The notes beneath the pieces were generated by a model, which saw only the letters and a program-made list of their open reading frames with translations, ran no database searches and was not told the origin of the DNA. DNA of 64,000 bases from positions 30,424,438-30,488,437 of the forward strand of contig OZ024902.1 of NCBI GenBank assembly GCA_964017125.1. The letters run 5' to 3'. Source of the stretch: Flabesymbios commensalis. Lineage: Eukaryota; Annelida; Polychaeta; Terebellida; Flabelligeridae. A program made the position numbers and the translations under genes. Shown here one piece after another: positions 42,248 through 53,419 of the stretch; position 1 is the first letter of the stretch; each line of letters starts with the position of its first letter.

Positions 42248-42584
42248 GATGAGATGTGATAATATAGACTAGGCTCAGGTGGTGTGTGATGGTCTCTATT
42301 TGAAGATAACTTAAGATCCAATCCTTAAATGTTTTCTATGTGAATCGTCCCACAAATCTGTCATCTTCACCATTGTTCTTCAGCATTTATTTTAAACGTA
42401 TTCCTACAACAAGCAACAGTACATAATTATACACATTATGGTATTGTGAAATTAATGTTATAATCGAACAATATTTAAAACAAAAGTCAACATCATGAGC
42501 ATGAATTTTATTCAAAAGAACTTTTCTCAAATGTTACAAAATGATGTATAAAAACGATTACCAGTACTATACATATATGTAGGC

Positions 42585-42645
42585 CTTTGAGCTCAGGACA
42601 CCGAGGATTTTGGCGCATTAGAAGTTTTTCATTAATTTTTTTTCA
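42585..42645 (+). mobile_element. LINE 3' terminus fragment
   Basis: TTTGAGCTCAGGACACCGAG, then GATTTTGGCGCATTAGAAGT. This resembles the LINE 3' end at 44577-44625 and, in reverse, at 57105. Confidence 0.5.
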
Positions 42646-42782
42646 TTTCATTAATTCCTTCCAGGAAATACAGACTATTGGCCTAGTCTTGCTCTAATGT
42701 TGGTCAACTTTCTACAATTGTGAGTGTGGGCGATTATATCCATTAGGACCCTCACAGTGGTGAAAGTCGCTAGTAGGTCCTA

Positions 42783-43095
42783 CAATAAATGAAACGAATC
42801 GGGCTTTGGGCCATCTTTGTGCACATACAGGCTAAATTGGGCCAGGAGAATCTCCTGAGAATGGTGAGATGACACTGTCTTCCAGACACAGGATTCGAAA
42901 ATCAAACCCTGGAGGTCTGAGGTCGAGCATGCTACCTCTCGGTCACGGATGCTCTGCACAATACTGAGTTTTACAAGTGGATGGGTAAGAAACATTTCTG
43001 TTTCTTTCAAACTGCTGAGACTGGGAAAAGAGTCCCGAACTCTAGCGTGAAGGCAGCGGTGCTAACCATTACCAGTTTGGCAGAGCTAAAGGGCA
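42783..43095 (-). mobile_element. dimeric tRNA-derived SINE, older copy
   Basis: On the minus strand a tRNA-like head (CCAAACTGGTAATGGTTAGC, then GAGTTCGGGACTC) is followed by a linker with AAACAGAAATGTTTCTTAC and a second tRNA-like unit (GACCGAGAGGTAGCATGCTC, then GGGTTTGATTTTCGAATCC). It matches the copy at 55750 along its length. Confidence 0.65.
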
Positions 43096-43429
43096 CACCT
43101 ATATTTTGTGTCCGTTGGCTCTATTGTGTTCGCGCTGGCCGTCAAGGGTCCAGGACACATACATGTGTGACCTACTGAGGCGACCTAAATCCTGTGTTCT
43201 CGGAAGAAGTCAGCCATCACCTACTCTGAATTACACTGATAACTAGATTTTTAGGTGTCAACATCACCCACTAAAAAATAGCCATCAATTGATGGCAGGT
43301 CCCATCAGCCGTAGGCTCTGTCCATCAATATCAAGAAATAATGAGAAAAAATGACCACTACCACCATCTCAATTTTTTTTTTTAAATGGCTGCGGCAGCC
43401 ATTTTTTTTTCAATGGAATCATCCCAAAA

Positions 43430-43690
43430 GTTGATCAAATCATCAGAAATACCTAGAGAACAGTCATACCAAATTTGAATGCAATGCAAGCAACAGTTCA
43501 TAAATTATCCAAATTTGAATGCAATCCAACCAACGGTCATGTCTGTAAAAAATAAACAAAATTCATCAGTTAACTTTTTAGTAAGAGCTGAATTTCTGCC
43601 CGCCCGCACGACGGGCCGCCCGACGGCCAGCCCGACCGCCCGTCACTGGTGATCACTATACCCCACAGCCTTAATGGCTGAGGGGTAAAA
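43430..43690 (+). repeat. dispersed-repeat end, GC-rich
   Basis: CCAAATTTGAATGCAAT appears twice, then CCCGCCCGCACGACGGGCCG, then GCCTTAATGGCTGAGGGGTA. It looks like the end of a non-autonomous transposon. AGGGGTAAAAA is shared with 34.7 kb. Confidence 0.4.
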
Positions 43691-44189
43691 ATAAGTCTTG
43701 TTCAACAATGATGCCATCATCATTCATGGCCAGCATTAAACAACTTTGGCATAATGGTTTGTGTTTACCAGGTTAAAACATTGGGGTTAAAATGTGTCAT
43801 AAGAAGATATGATATACAAAGCCAATCACACAAATGCTAGTAATGCATTCGTCATTCACAAATTTATACAAAGAGTCTGCTAGGCAATAAAAAACGTTGG
43901 TATACATTATAAATATAAAGTGAAGATCGCTATGCTGGTTATCTATACATGTATCATTCTCACATAATGTTTACATACAGACGTGTACAACCGTGTAGCT
44001 TAGGATGTAATATGTGAGATAATGGAGTGAACGTTGTTATGTCTAGTCATGCTGACATAATATCTACATGACATTCAGCTTCAGATTTGTAACATAGTAC
44101 TAATTATCAGTAAAATTCAAGTTTTGCGCTGGAAGCCTATGGCTTTTTGAAAACCTCAATGTACCATAGTTATAATCATAATAATCGTT

Positions 44190-44645
44190 ATCTTGATTTT
44201 TTCAACGATGTATTCTGCTCCCCTCAGTCACGTCATCGCTGAGCATGATGTAGAACATCATCTCTATGCCGATGACACACGAATTTATATATCTCTATCC
44301 AGTTCTGAAGCTTTAGATTCCCTAACTGATTTGAAATCCTGTGTTACTGATGTTTTCACTTGGATGACAAATTCAAAGAAAACGAAAGAGAAAAGTTCAA
44401 AGATCTATTCCCTATATTATTACTTGACCATGACACACTTCACTTAAAAAAAAATGCTCAAGACTTTTCTTTTCGATTCGGCCTCCCCCCCCCTTCTAAT
44501 TCCTCGGAGATTCGACGCCCAGTTGACGACTTAAGCTTTGACTCTCGACATTGAGCTGATTTCGATTTGGATTCTGCGCCTCTGAGCTCGTATCTCCGAG
44601 GATTTAGGCGCTATAGAAGTTACCGAATTGATTCTACAAGCAGTC
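44190..44645 (+). mobile_element. LINE fragment, reverse transcriptase motif and 3' end
   Basis: EHHLYADDTRIYISLSSSEA is the catalytic YADD region of a CR1/L2/jockey-type non-LTR reverse transcriptase. After NSK the sequence jumps to the element's 3' part (TCGACATTGAGCTGATTTCG, then GAGGATTTAGGCGCTATAGA), so the copy is internally deleted. Confidence 0.75.
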
Positions 44646-44693
44646 TTATACAGTTATATGACTATATAGTTATACAGCATCGTCAATATATTT

Positions 44694-44769
44694 CGTCGCC
44701 TCGGAGCTAAAGGATCCTATCTGCCACTCTAACGAGTGTCAGATAGGATCCTTTAGCTCCGAGGCGACG
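44694..44769. repeat. 76-base hairpin, 30-bp perfect arms
   Basis: Arms 44694-44723 and 44740-44769 are exact complements (CGTCGCCTCGGAGCTAAAGG...). Between them CACTC-TAAC-GAGTG pairs again, so the whole folds into one stem with a single mismatch and a four-base loop. It follows the LINE end closely. Confidence 0.95.
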
Positions 44770-44961
44770 ATTTGTTGGTTGAAGTTATTTATATTAGATA
44801 CAAGTCGGTAACGGTGTAGTCTTAGTTTCACCACGTACCACTGGTACTACACAATATGTTTTTTTGTAAAGAATGTGACGTTAGTGTCTAATAATACGTG
44901 ACACATTTGTCTGAATCACACATTTTTTCACTTGATGTATTGCAAGTATTAAAGGTTGATT

Positions 44962-45058
44962 GCCCAGCTAAAATGAGAAATTAATCCAATGTCGGTTTAA
45001 TGTCGGTCCACCGTCTACGACGCTGGCCCGACATTAAACGCATCGTTTTTGCTGGGTG
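44962..45058. mobile_element. PAL-A palindrome
   Basis: CCCAGCTAAAATGAGAAATT, then GTCGGTTTAATGTCGGTCCA, then ACATTAAACGCATCG, then TTTTTGCTGGG. TG flanks both ends. Confidence 0.8.
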
Positions 45059-45699
45059 TAGGCTAGATAAAGATGAAGTGTATGCATTAGTATAGCACAA
45101 CGTGTGAAATATGGAAAGGAAACGAATTTCTTGAATATATATTTAAAATTAGAGTTAATTCTTAATATTGATATTATCACAGAACTGGAATTTACAAGTT
45201 CTGTGATATTTTCAATACGTTTAAAACAACCTACATGTATATAGTCAGATTCACATTAGTATTCATCAACCAGGGTGACGACTCTGAATTTTTTAAAAGA
45301 AGCTGGACCATTTGACATGGTGATGAAATTATGAGACAAAGCTAATGGGCGACATTTTTTTATTTACTACCTGTTAACATGGTTAATTAGGAGAACTTTT
45401 AAAGTATACACTATTTTTCAATGACATTTTCAGGGTAGTCGCCACGTAAATCTGTGTACACATGTAGATATTTAAGAACTTGACTAAGTCCTATATTGTC
45501 TGTTTTTGAATTGAAAATATAAGAGGATAGTAAATAAGACGTTTTCAGCGTGTACTAGCGTGTTCAAGGAAAAACCGACGCTGTCTTTGTTTATGGAAAT
45601 AACAGTGGGAGGAGCGTGACAAGAGTTCAATGCAACCTTATATCAAGTCTTAACAGGCACCTGCTCCCAACAAAAACGAGACATCGACCCTATATTGGG

Positions 45700-46858
45700 T
45701 TAACCCTTTGCCTGCTAATCACGACAATAGTCGTTTTTAATCCGTTTTATTAACCGATGAAACCACTGTTAGCAAATAGCCTGTGCTGTTATTGAGTATG
45801 AAATGACTGTTTGAGCATCAAGCTTTGCTAACGTTCGGTCTCAAATTATAGAAATACGAACGATCCACAACCTCAAGTGGTTGAAAATGTAAAATATTTA
45901 CTGACTGTTTAAGCTTCAAGCTTTATTAAGTTTGGTCTCTAATTATAGAAATATGAGTAATTTTCAACAACTTGAGGTTGTGGATCGCGGTAGCGAGACA
46001 CAACCTCAAGTGGTTGAAAATGTAAAATATTTACTGACTGTTTAAGCTTCAAGCTTTATTAAAGTTTGGTCTCTAATTATAGAAATATGAGTAATTTTCA
46101 GCAACTTGAGGTTGTGAATCGCGGTAGCGAGACACAACCTCAAGTGGTTGAAAATGTAAAATATTTACTGACTGTTTAAGCTTCAAGCTTTATTAAAGTT
46201 TGGTCTCTAATTATAGAAATATGAGTAATTTTCAGCAACTTGAGGTTGTGGATCGCGGTAGCGAGACACAACCTCAAGTGGTTGAAAATGTAAAATATTT
46301 ACTGACTGTTTAAGCTTCAAGCTTTATTAAAGTTTGGTCTCTAATTATAGAAATATAAGTAATTTTCAGCAACTTGAGGTTGTGGATCGCGGTAGCGATG
46401 CACAACCTCAAGTGGTTGAAAATGTAAAATATTTACTGACTGTTTAAGCTTCAAGCTTTATTAAAGTTTGGTCTCTAATTATAGAAATATGAGTAATTTT
46501 CAGCAACTTGAGGTTGTGGATCGCGGTAGCGAGACACAACCTCAAGTGGTTGAAAATGTAAAATATTTACTGACTGTTTAAGCTTCAAGCTTTATTAAAG
46601 TTTGGTCTCTAATTATAGAAATATGAGTAATTTTCAACCACTTGAGGTTGTGGATCGCGGTAGCGAGACACAACCTCAAGTGGTTGAAAATTTAAAATAT
46701 TTACTGACTGTTTAAGCTTCAAGCTTTATTAAAGCTTGGTCTCTAATTATAGAAATATGAGTAATTTTCAGCAACTTGAGGTTGTGGATCGCGGTAGCGA
46801 TACACAACCTCAAGTTGCTGAAAATTTAAATAAATTTACTAAGCAGGATGAGGGTTAA
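45700..46858 (+). mobile_element. TTAA-B MITE with internal 134-bp array, seven hairpins
   Basis: TTAACCCTTTGCCTGCTAAT at left and AGCAGGATGAGGGTTAA at right. Hairpins ACTTGAGGTTGTG / CACAACCTCAAGT with core TCGC-GGTA-GCGA start near 45971, 46105, 46239, 46373, 46507, 46641 and 46775, exactly 134 apart. The element sits inside a PAL-A copy (GACCCTATATTGGG before it, TGTTGGCCCAGCACTG after it). Confidence 0.92.
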
Positions 46859-47790
46859 GATTGAACGGTTGCCTGCGATGTTGGCCCAGCACTGAAATAA
46901 CACGTCCACAATCATGTATAATCATGATATCACGTGTAATATACTTTGTGTAAAGCGTCTACTAGTACTCGCAAAAGTAGGCGTAAGTCCTTGAGCGCAC
47001 AATATGCGGATGAACATGATAAAGAAGACGTTGAGCATAAGCCCCAATGCTGGTTTAATGTTGAGTCACGGTCCGCGATTTTGGCCTCAAATTAAATCAA
47101 CACACGGTGACTGTCTGATGTTTGCTGGGTGCGCGCCATGAATAGAAGTGATTCTCACCACGGGTGCAGCAAAAACTACATATTATACATGTGTACAGTA
47201 AGACCAGGATTATATGTAGTTTACAATTTGTACACGGTGTGTATTACACAATAAACTATATATACGATGCGTAGAATACAGCAGTATGTAGGCTTACATT
47301 GCGAAATAATTTAACTTAAAATTGTGTAATTTATCTATCCTAAATAATCTGTGTCCTTCTCATAATAAATTTAAACAAAATCACGTATATGTGGTATTAT
47401 ACGATTGTTTTTTTTTGTTTTGATACAAAATTTTCTATTTTATACACGTTTACCTCTCTGCAGGTACACGTTCAACTCCAATTAAACTCTCGTTTTCTTC
47501 TCACTCTCATTCACCTTGAGATGTGTATTAAACACCTGATTTAAAAATCTCGAAGCGTAATATAAGAATAAAAGCTCAGAACTTGATCATTCTCATGGAT
47601 TATACAGCCGTTTACACTCTCCAATAAATTCGCTTTAAAATATGCTGCATGAATGCAACTACGTTACTTGATTTTAAAATCAGTATATGAAATTATTATA
47701 TACAGCATATTATTTAGCTTTTGCCAATTCCTGCTATTTTTTAAGCAGGCGATCTGTATCGTGTACTAAATGCGATATTTTATCTCCACA

Positions 47791-47852
47791 CCTGGGACCT
47801 CAAGTGTTGAATCGGCCACTCAAGTGGCCGATTCAACACTTGAGGTCCCAGG
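47791..47852. repeat. 62-base perfect hairpin, TCAA loop
   Basis: CCTGGGACCTCAAGTGTTGA...GGCCAC pairs over 29 bp with GTGGCCGATTCAACACTTGA...CCAGG. Present unchanged in the second copy at 52797-52858. Confidence 0.95.
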
Positions 47853-48414
47853 ACACTATTATGATAGACTAGTGCCGTCAAAAATTACGGATAATATAAC
47901 AATTCCAAGCCTCCAATTCGCGTAACGATGACATATTGACCTTGGCCCGCGCTCCCACGGATCGATTCCCCATCGGACGTTGTCGGCGTTGCCGTGACCA
48001 GAGTGAGTGGAGTGAGCGATCACAGGATGTACTTAGATGAAGATGACGCACTACCTCAGTGCCTACCCGGTAGTCAGTACTCCTACGTTATCCAAAACTT
48101 ACAAGGTCCTTGCTGACTGTGCTCAATTCTAAAAATAAATACGTTCTGAGCTATAATTTGTCTGTCATATTATTCCCATGTTACTAAGATGATTAACAGA
48201 TTAACAGGTTATAATACTATATAGTACAGCTATTCAGATTAGTCACTCTATAACATGAACATGATAAACATAAACATGATAAAACACTGACCATTGCGAG
48301 ATAATTATAATAAACCCAGTGGCAGCGTAATGACGGCCACCATTAAACCAGCATTAGGTCAACGCTTCGCACATGCTGGGCTGTCCACGAAAGGGTACAC
48401 AAAAAATAAGAAAC

Positions 48415-48745
48415 CTTAACCCACAGTTGGTTCAATGTTTGGCCAACGTCGCAGACGGTGGGTCTAGCATTGAACCAACACTGAGTGAGCGTTTCGGGTT
48501 TGATGGGTGTTGAACTGAGAATGTCCTAAACTTGTATGAAACGAGACATCAAACGTGTGTTGGTTTAATCTTGGCGCACAGTCTGCGTCACTGGCCCACC
48601 ATTAACGCATCATTACGTAAACGGTCAGGACTATCCCAGCAAACACAACACGTTGAAACAATGATGTTTAATGTTGGCCCAACGTCTGCGACGCTGGCCC
48701 AACATTAAAACATCATCGTTTCAACGTGTCGTGTTTGCTGGGATC
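48415..48745. mobile_element. cluster of three PAL-A copies
   Basis: Worn copies at 48415-48515 (CCACAGTTGGTTCAATGTTT...) and 48533-48612, then a crisp one at 48633-48742 (CCCAGCAAACACAACACGTT ... AACGTGTCGTGTTTGCTGGG, flanked by AT). The inner half GTTGGCCCAACGTCTGCGAC / GACGCTGGCCCAACATTA-type also mirrors. Confidence 0.85.
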
Positions 48746-49339
48746 TGAGTGGCGGGCAGCAGCGCAGACAAAGGATTGAGGATATTTCAATATTACATAT
48801 ATACCAATATTTTGACAACAACACACTACAACGTACACCGTTAATCGTACCAGCACTTGATGCAACATTACTCGTTGGCTGAGCCTGGCTTGTCTGCGAC
48901 GCTGGGCTAACACTGATACAACGTTGAATCAAAGTTGTTACTGAATCTATTCATTTTATATCAAGTTTATTCTCGCTGTCCAATGCTATCGCGATCAACA
49001 AGTTCAAGTGGCTGAAAAATAACTCACAACTAATAATATCGGTGGTACAAATTTCAAGACAAGAGTTAACCTTGAAAGCAGTCTGAGGATTAAATCACAT
49101 TTTACGGAAACGTCGATATGGAGATCAATTCATCTATTCATACGCCAGTATAAAAATGTAATCAATCACGCCTAAAAGTGCAGGTGTGAAAGCAAAAATC
49201 TTATCGATTATTGAGAAAAGATTTCTTTGTGCGGTATATACATGTTGTAAATACTATATGCTTATCATGCTTATGGACGCTGACAACAAGAGATACATCA
49301 GTGTGAAGAATAAAAGTACCTGTACCTGACAAAACACTT

Positions 49340-49655
49340 TCCCAGCAAATCTTCGACGCTGGGCCAACATTAAAGCAACATTGGATAAACGCCTCGTGCT
49401 TACTAGGTTTTACCCCATTAGATTAATTACGCGCATAATGGCATCCCTGACAACACCTGCATTAGATATGATACTTATCCATAACGCATCATCACGATAT
49501 TTGTGTGCAGGCTGATACCCCCCTCCCCCTCTCCCGCAGCGAGTGAGGTAAATTGAAGCAATGTCGGTTTAAAGTTGGCTCAGCGTCGCAGATGATGGAC
49601 CAACTTTAAGCAACATTGGATCAGCGTCTCTCGTACTCCAGGCTGCTGGGATATG
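49340..49655. mobile_element. two partial PAL-A copies
   Basis: CCCAGCAAATCTTCGACGCT, then ACATTAAAGCAACATTGGAT, then GCCTCGTGCTTACTAGG (49340-49408). GAAGCAATGTCGGTTTAAAG, then GCGTCGCAGATGATGGACCA (49555-49655). The first is fuller in copy 2 (54358). Confidence 0.7.
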
Positions 49656-49952
49656 CTTTGAACCACACACTAATTGTAAAAAAACAGTCATGTCCTATAT
49701 AAATACATAATTTTCTGATTATCGTTCTCTGGCCAAAATATATATGTTCAAATATTTAATGCTAAAATGATTTTCACTGGCTTAATTTTGTTTAATTAAT
49801 TAAAATGTTGGTTCCCGTGATTAAACTACCTTTTGAAAAATAAAGGTGTTTTATTCTGTACATTGAAAATTCAACCCAATTCTCTTGATCTTCGTTTTAC
49901 TCATAGAATGCCAGCGCCTGGTCGATCATGTGGACAGAGAGGTGCAGATTAG

Positions 49953-50165
49953 AGACCTGCGCGGGTAGCCCGCCCGCGCGGGTTTGCGGGACCCGCGGGC
50001 CGAATTTTCTTTGAGTCTTGCGGAGCGGGGCGGGTGCGGGTCGACATAACGCGGGTTGGTGCGGACTGCGGGCAGCCCCAGCGCGGGCGCATGCGGGCCG
50101 CGGGCAGCCCTAGTGCGGGCGCATGCGGGCCACTCGTAGCCCTCGTAGCGCTTGTGTACGCGAGC
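49953..50165. repeat. GC-rich degenerate minisatellite between the duplicated copies
   Basis: GCGGGCAGCCC, GTGCGGGCGCATGCGGGCC (twice, 50081 and 50115), CGGGACCCGCGGGCC. It is far above local GC. The rest of the spacer to 50486 has no recognised feature. Confidence 0.8.
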
Positions 50166-51085
50166 CAAGAAGTGTTAGTCACATGCATGGGTTAACACAC
50201 ACCAGAAAACCCCCTTTCTATTTATTTATACATGTATTCGCAAGTGTATACAATGAGAAAACATTAGACAACTATAGCTATTTCAGCGACTTGTGATTGA
50301 AACGTGATCAAGCAATAACATTTAAAACAGAAAAGGAAAAGTACCAATATGTGAAAGTTAAAATATAATATAACAGGTGAAAGTTATAAAAAGTTATGAG
50401 GTGATAGTACAATAGAGACAATTATTGTAAATAATTAGCTATGTGTCTTTCGAAATATGTCTTTCGTTATCAAGGCTAAATTGAAATAAAACGAATTTCT
50501 TGAATATATATTTAAAATTAGAGTTAATTCTTAATACTTGATATTTTCACAGAACTGGAATATACAAGTTCTGAGATATTTTCAATACGTTTAAAACAAC
50601 CTACATGTATATAGTCAGATTCACATTACATTCATCAACCAGGGTGACGACTCTGAATTTTTTAGAAAAGTTTTAGGTATTTCAGAAGTTAGACCATTTG
50701 ACATGGTGATGAAATTATGATACAAAGCTAATGGGCGACATTTTTTTATTTACTACCTGTTAACATGGTTAATTAGACGAACTTTTAAAGTATACACTAT
50801 TTTTCAATGACATTTTCAGGGTAGTCGCCACGTAAATCTGTGTACACATGTAGATATTTAAGAACTTGACTAAGTTTTATATTGCCTGTTTTTGAATTGA
50901 AAATATAAGAGGATAGTAAATAAGACGTTTAGAGCGTGTACTAGCGTGTTCAAGGAAAAACCGACGCTGTCTTTGTTTATGGAAATAACAGTGAGAGGAG
51001 CGTGACAAGAGTTCAATGCAACCTTACATCAAGTCTTAACAGGCACCTGCTCCCAACAAAAACGAGACATCGACCCTATATTGGG

Positions 51086-51857
51086 TTAACCCTTTGCCTG
51101 CTAATCACGACAATAGTCGTTTTTAATCCGTTTTATTAACCGATGAAACCACTGTTAGCAAATAGCCTGTGCTGTTATTGAGTATGAAATGACTGTTTGA
51201 GCATCAGGCTTTGTTAACGTTCGGTCTCAAATTATAGAAATACGAGTAATTTTCAATCACTTGAGGTTGTGGATCGCGGTAGCGAGACACAACCTCAAGT
51301 GGTTGAAAATGTAAAATATTTACAGACTGTTTAAGCTTCAAGCTTTATTAAAGTTTGGTCTCTAATTATAGAAATATGAGTAATTTTCAGCAACTTGAGG
51401 TTGTGGATCGCGGTAGCGATGCACAACCTCAAGTGGTTGAAAATGTAAAATATTTACTGACTGTTTAAGCTTCAAGCTTTATTAAAGTTTGGTCTCTAAT
51501 TATAGAAATATGAGTAATTTTCAGCAACTTGAGGTTGTGGATCGCGGTAGCGATGCACAACCTCAAGTAGTTGAAAATGTAAAATATTTACTGACTGTTT
51601 AAGCTTCAAGCTTTATTAAAGTTTGGTCTCTAATTATAGAAATATGAGTAATTTTCAGCAACTTGAGGTTGTGGATCGCGGTAGCGAGACACAACCTCAA
51701 GTGGTTGAAAATGTAAAATATTTACAGACTGTTTAAGCTTCAAGCTTTATTAAAGTTTGGTCTCTAATTATAGAAATATGAGTAATTTTCAGCAGCTTGA
51801 GGTTGACCTCAAGTTGTTGAAAATTTAAATAAATTTACTAAGCAGGATGAGGGTTAA
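51086..51857 (+). mobile_element. TTAA-B MITE with internal 134-bp array, five hairpins
   Basis: Same ends as the 45.7-kb copy. Hairpins start near 51260, 51394, 51528, 51662 and 51796. In the last, the centre is gone (GCTTGAGGTTGACCTCAAGT). Same position inside a PAL-A copy. Confidence 0.92.
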
Positions 51858-52796
51858 GATTGAACGGTTGCCTGCGATGTTGGCCCAGCACTGAAATAAC
51901 ACGTCCACAATCATGTATAATCATGATATTACGTGTAATATACTTTGTGTAAAACGTCTACTAGTACTCGCAAAAGTAGGCGTAAGTCCTTGAGCGCACA
52001 TTATGCGGATGAACATGATAAAGAAGACGTTGAGCATAAGCCCCGATGCTGGTTTAATGTTGAGTCACGGTCCGCGATTTTGGCCTCAAATTAAATCAAC
52101 ACACGGTGACTGTCTGATGTTCGCTGGGTGCGCGCCATGAATAGAAGTGATTCTCACCACGGGTGCAGCAAAAACTACATATTATACATGTGTACAGTAA
52201 GACCAGGATTATATGTAGTTTACAATTTGTACACGGTGTGTATTACACAATAAACTATATATACGGTGCGTAGAATACAGCAGTATGTAGGCTTACATTG
52301 CGAAATAATTTAACGTAAAATTGTGTAATTTATCTATCCTAAATAATCTGTGTCCTTCTCATAATAAATTTAGACAAAATCACGTATATGTGGTATTATA
52401 TGATTGCTTTTTTTTGTTTTGATACATAATTTTCTATTTTATACACGTTTCCCTTTCTGCAGGTACACGTTCAACTCCAATTAAACTCTCGTTTTCTTCT
52501 CACTCTCATTCACCTTGAGATGTGTATTAAACACCTGATTTAAAAATCTCGAAGCGTAATATAAGAATAAAAGCTCAGAACTTGATCATTCTCATGGAAT
52601 ATACAGCCGTTTACACTCTCAAATAAATTCGCTTTAAAATATGCTGCATGAATGCAGAATGCAACTACGTTACTTGATTTTAAAATCAGTATATGAAATT
52701 ATTATATACAGCATATTATTTAGCTTTTGCCAATTCCTGCTATTTTTTAAGCAGGCGATCTGTATCGTGTACTAAATGCGATATTTTATCTCCACA

Positions 52797-52858
52797 CCTG
52801 GGACCTCAAGTGTTGAATCGGCCACTCAAGTGGCCGATTCAACACTTGAGGTCCCAGG
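52797..52858. repeat. 62-base perfect hairpin, copy 2
   Basis: Identical to 47791-47852, within the second duplicated segment. Confidence 0.95.
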
Positions 52859-53419
52859 ACACTATTATGATATACTAGTGCCGTCAAAAATTACGGATAA
52901 TATAATATAACATCTTCAATTCCAAGCCTCCAATTCGCGTAACGATGACATATTGACCTTGGCCCGCGCTCCCACGGATCGATTCCCCATCGGACGTTGT
53001 CGGCGTTGCCGTGACCAGAGTGAGTGGAGTGAGCGATCACAGGATGTACTGAGATAAAGATGACGCACTACCTCAGTGCCTACCCGGTAGTCAGTACTCC
53101 TACGTTATCCAAGGCTTACAAGGTCCTTGCTGACTGTGCTCAATTCTAAAAATAAATACGTTCTGAGCTATAATTTGTCTGTCATATTATTCCCATGTTA
53201 TTAAGATGATTAACAGATTAACAGGTTATAATACTATATAGTACAGCTATTCAGATTAGTCACTCTATAACATGAACATAATAAACATAAACATGATAAA
53301 ACACTGACCATTGCGAGATTATTATAATAAACCCAGTGGCAGCGTAATGACGGCCACCATTAAACCAGCATTAGGACAACGTTTCGACATGCTGGGCTGT
53401 CCACGAAAGAGTACACAAA

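Larger units (their letters stand above)
45118..49952. repeat. large duplicated segment, copy 1
   Basis: From AACGAATTTCTTGAATATAT to GTGGACAGAGAGGTGCAGAT this segment recurs at 50487-55022. Both contain the TTAA-B array, the 62-base hairpin, several PAL-A copies and the same single-copy sequence between them. Differences are a few percent plus small indels and array length. Confidence 0.93.

Noticed and set aside
45855-46830. CRISPR array
   Set aside because: The regular 134-base spacing has no variable spacers; the whole unit repeats, in an animal genome, inside a TTAA-ended transposon.
47687-47872. 61-codon plus-strand frame, repeated at 52693
   Set aside because: Spans the perfect hairpin and is repeated only through the segment duplication; no family match.
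48705-48932. Frame found again at 53724 as a conserved small gene
   Set aside because: It is conserved only because the whole ~4.6-kb segment is duplicated; part of it is PAL-A sequence.
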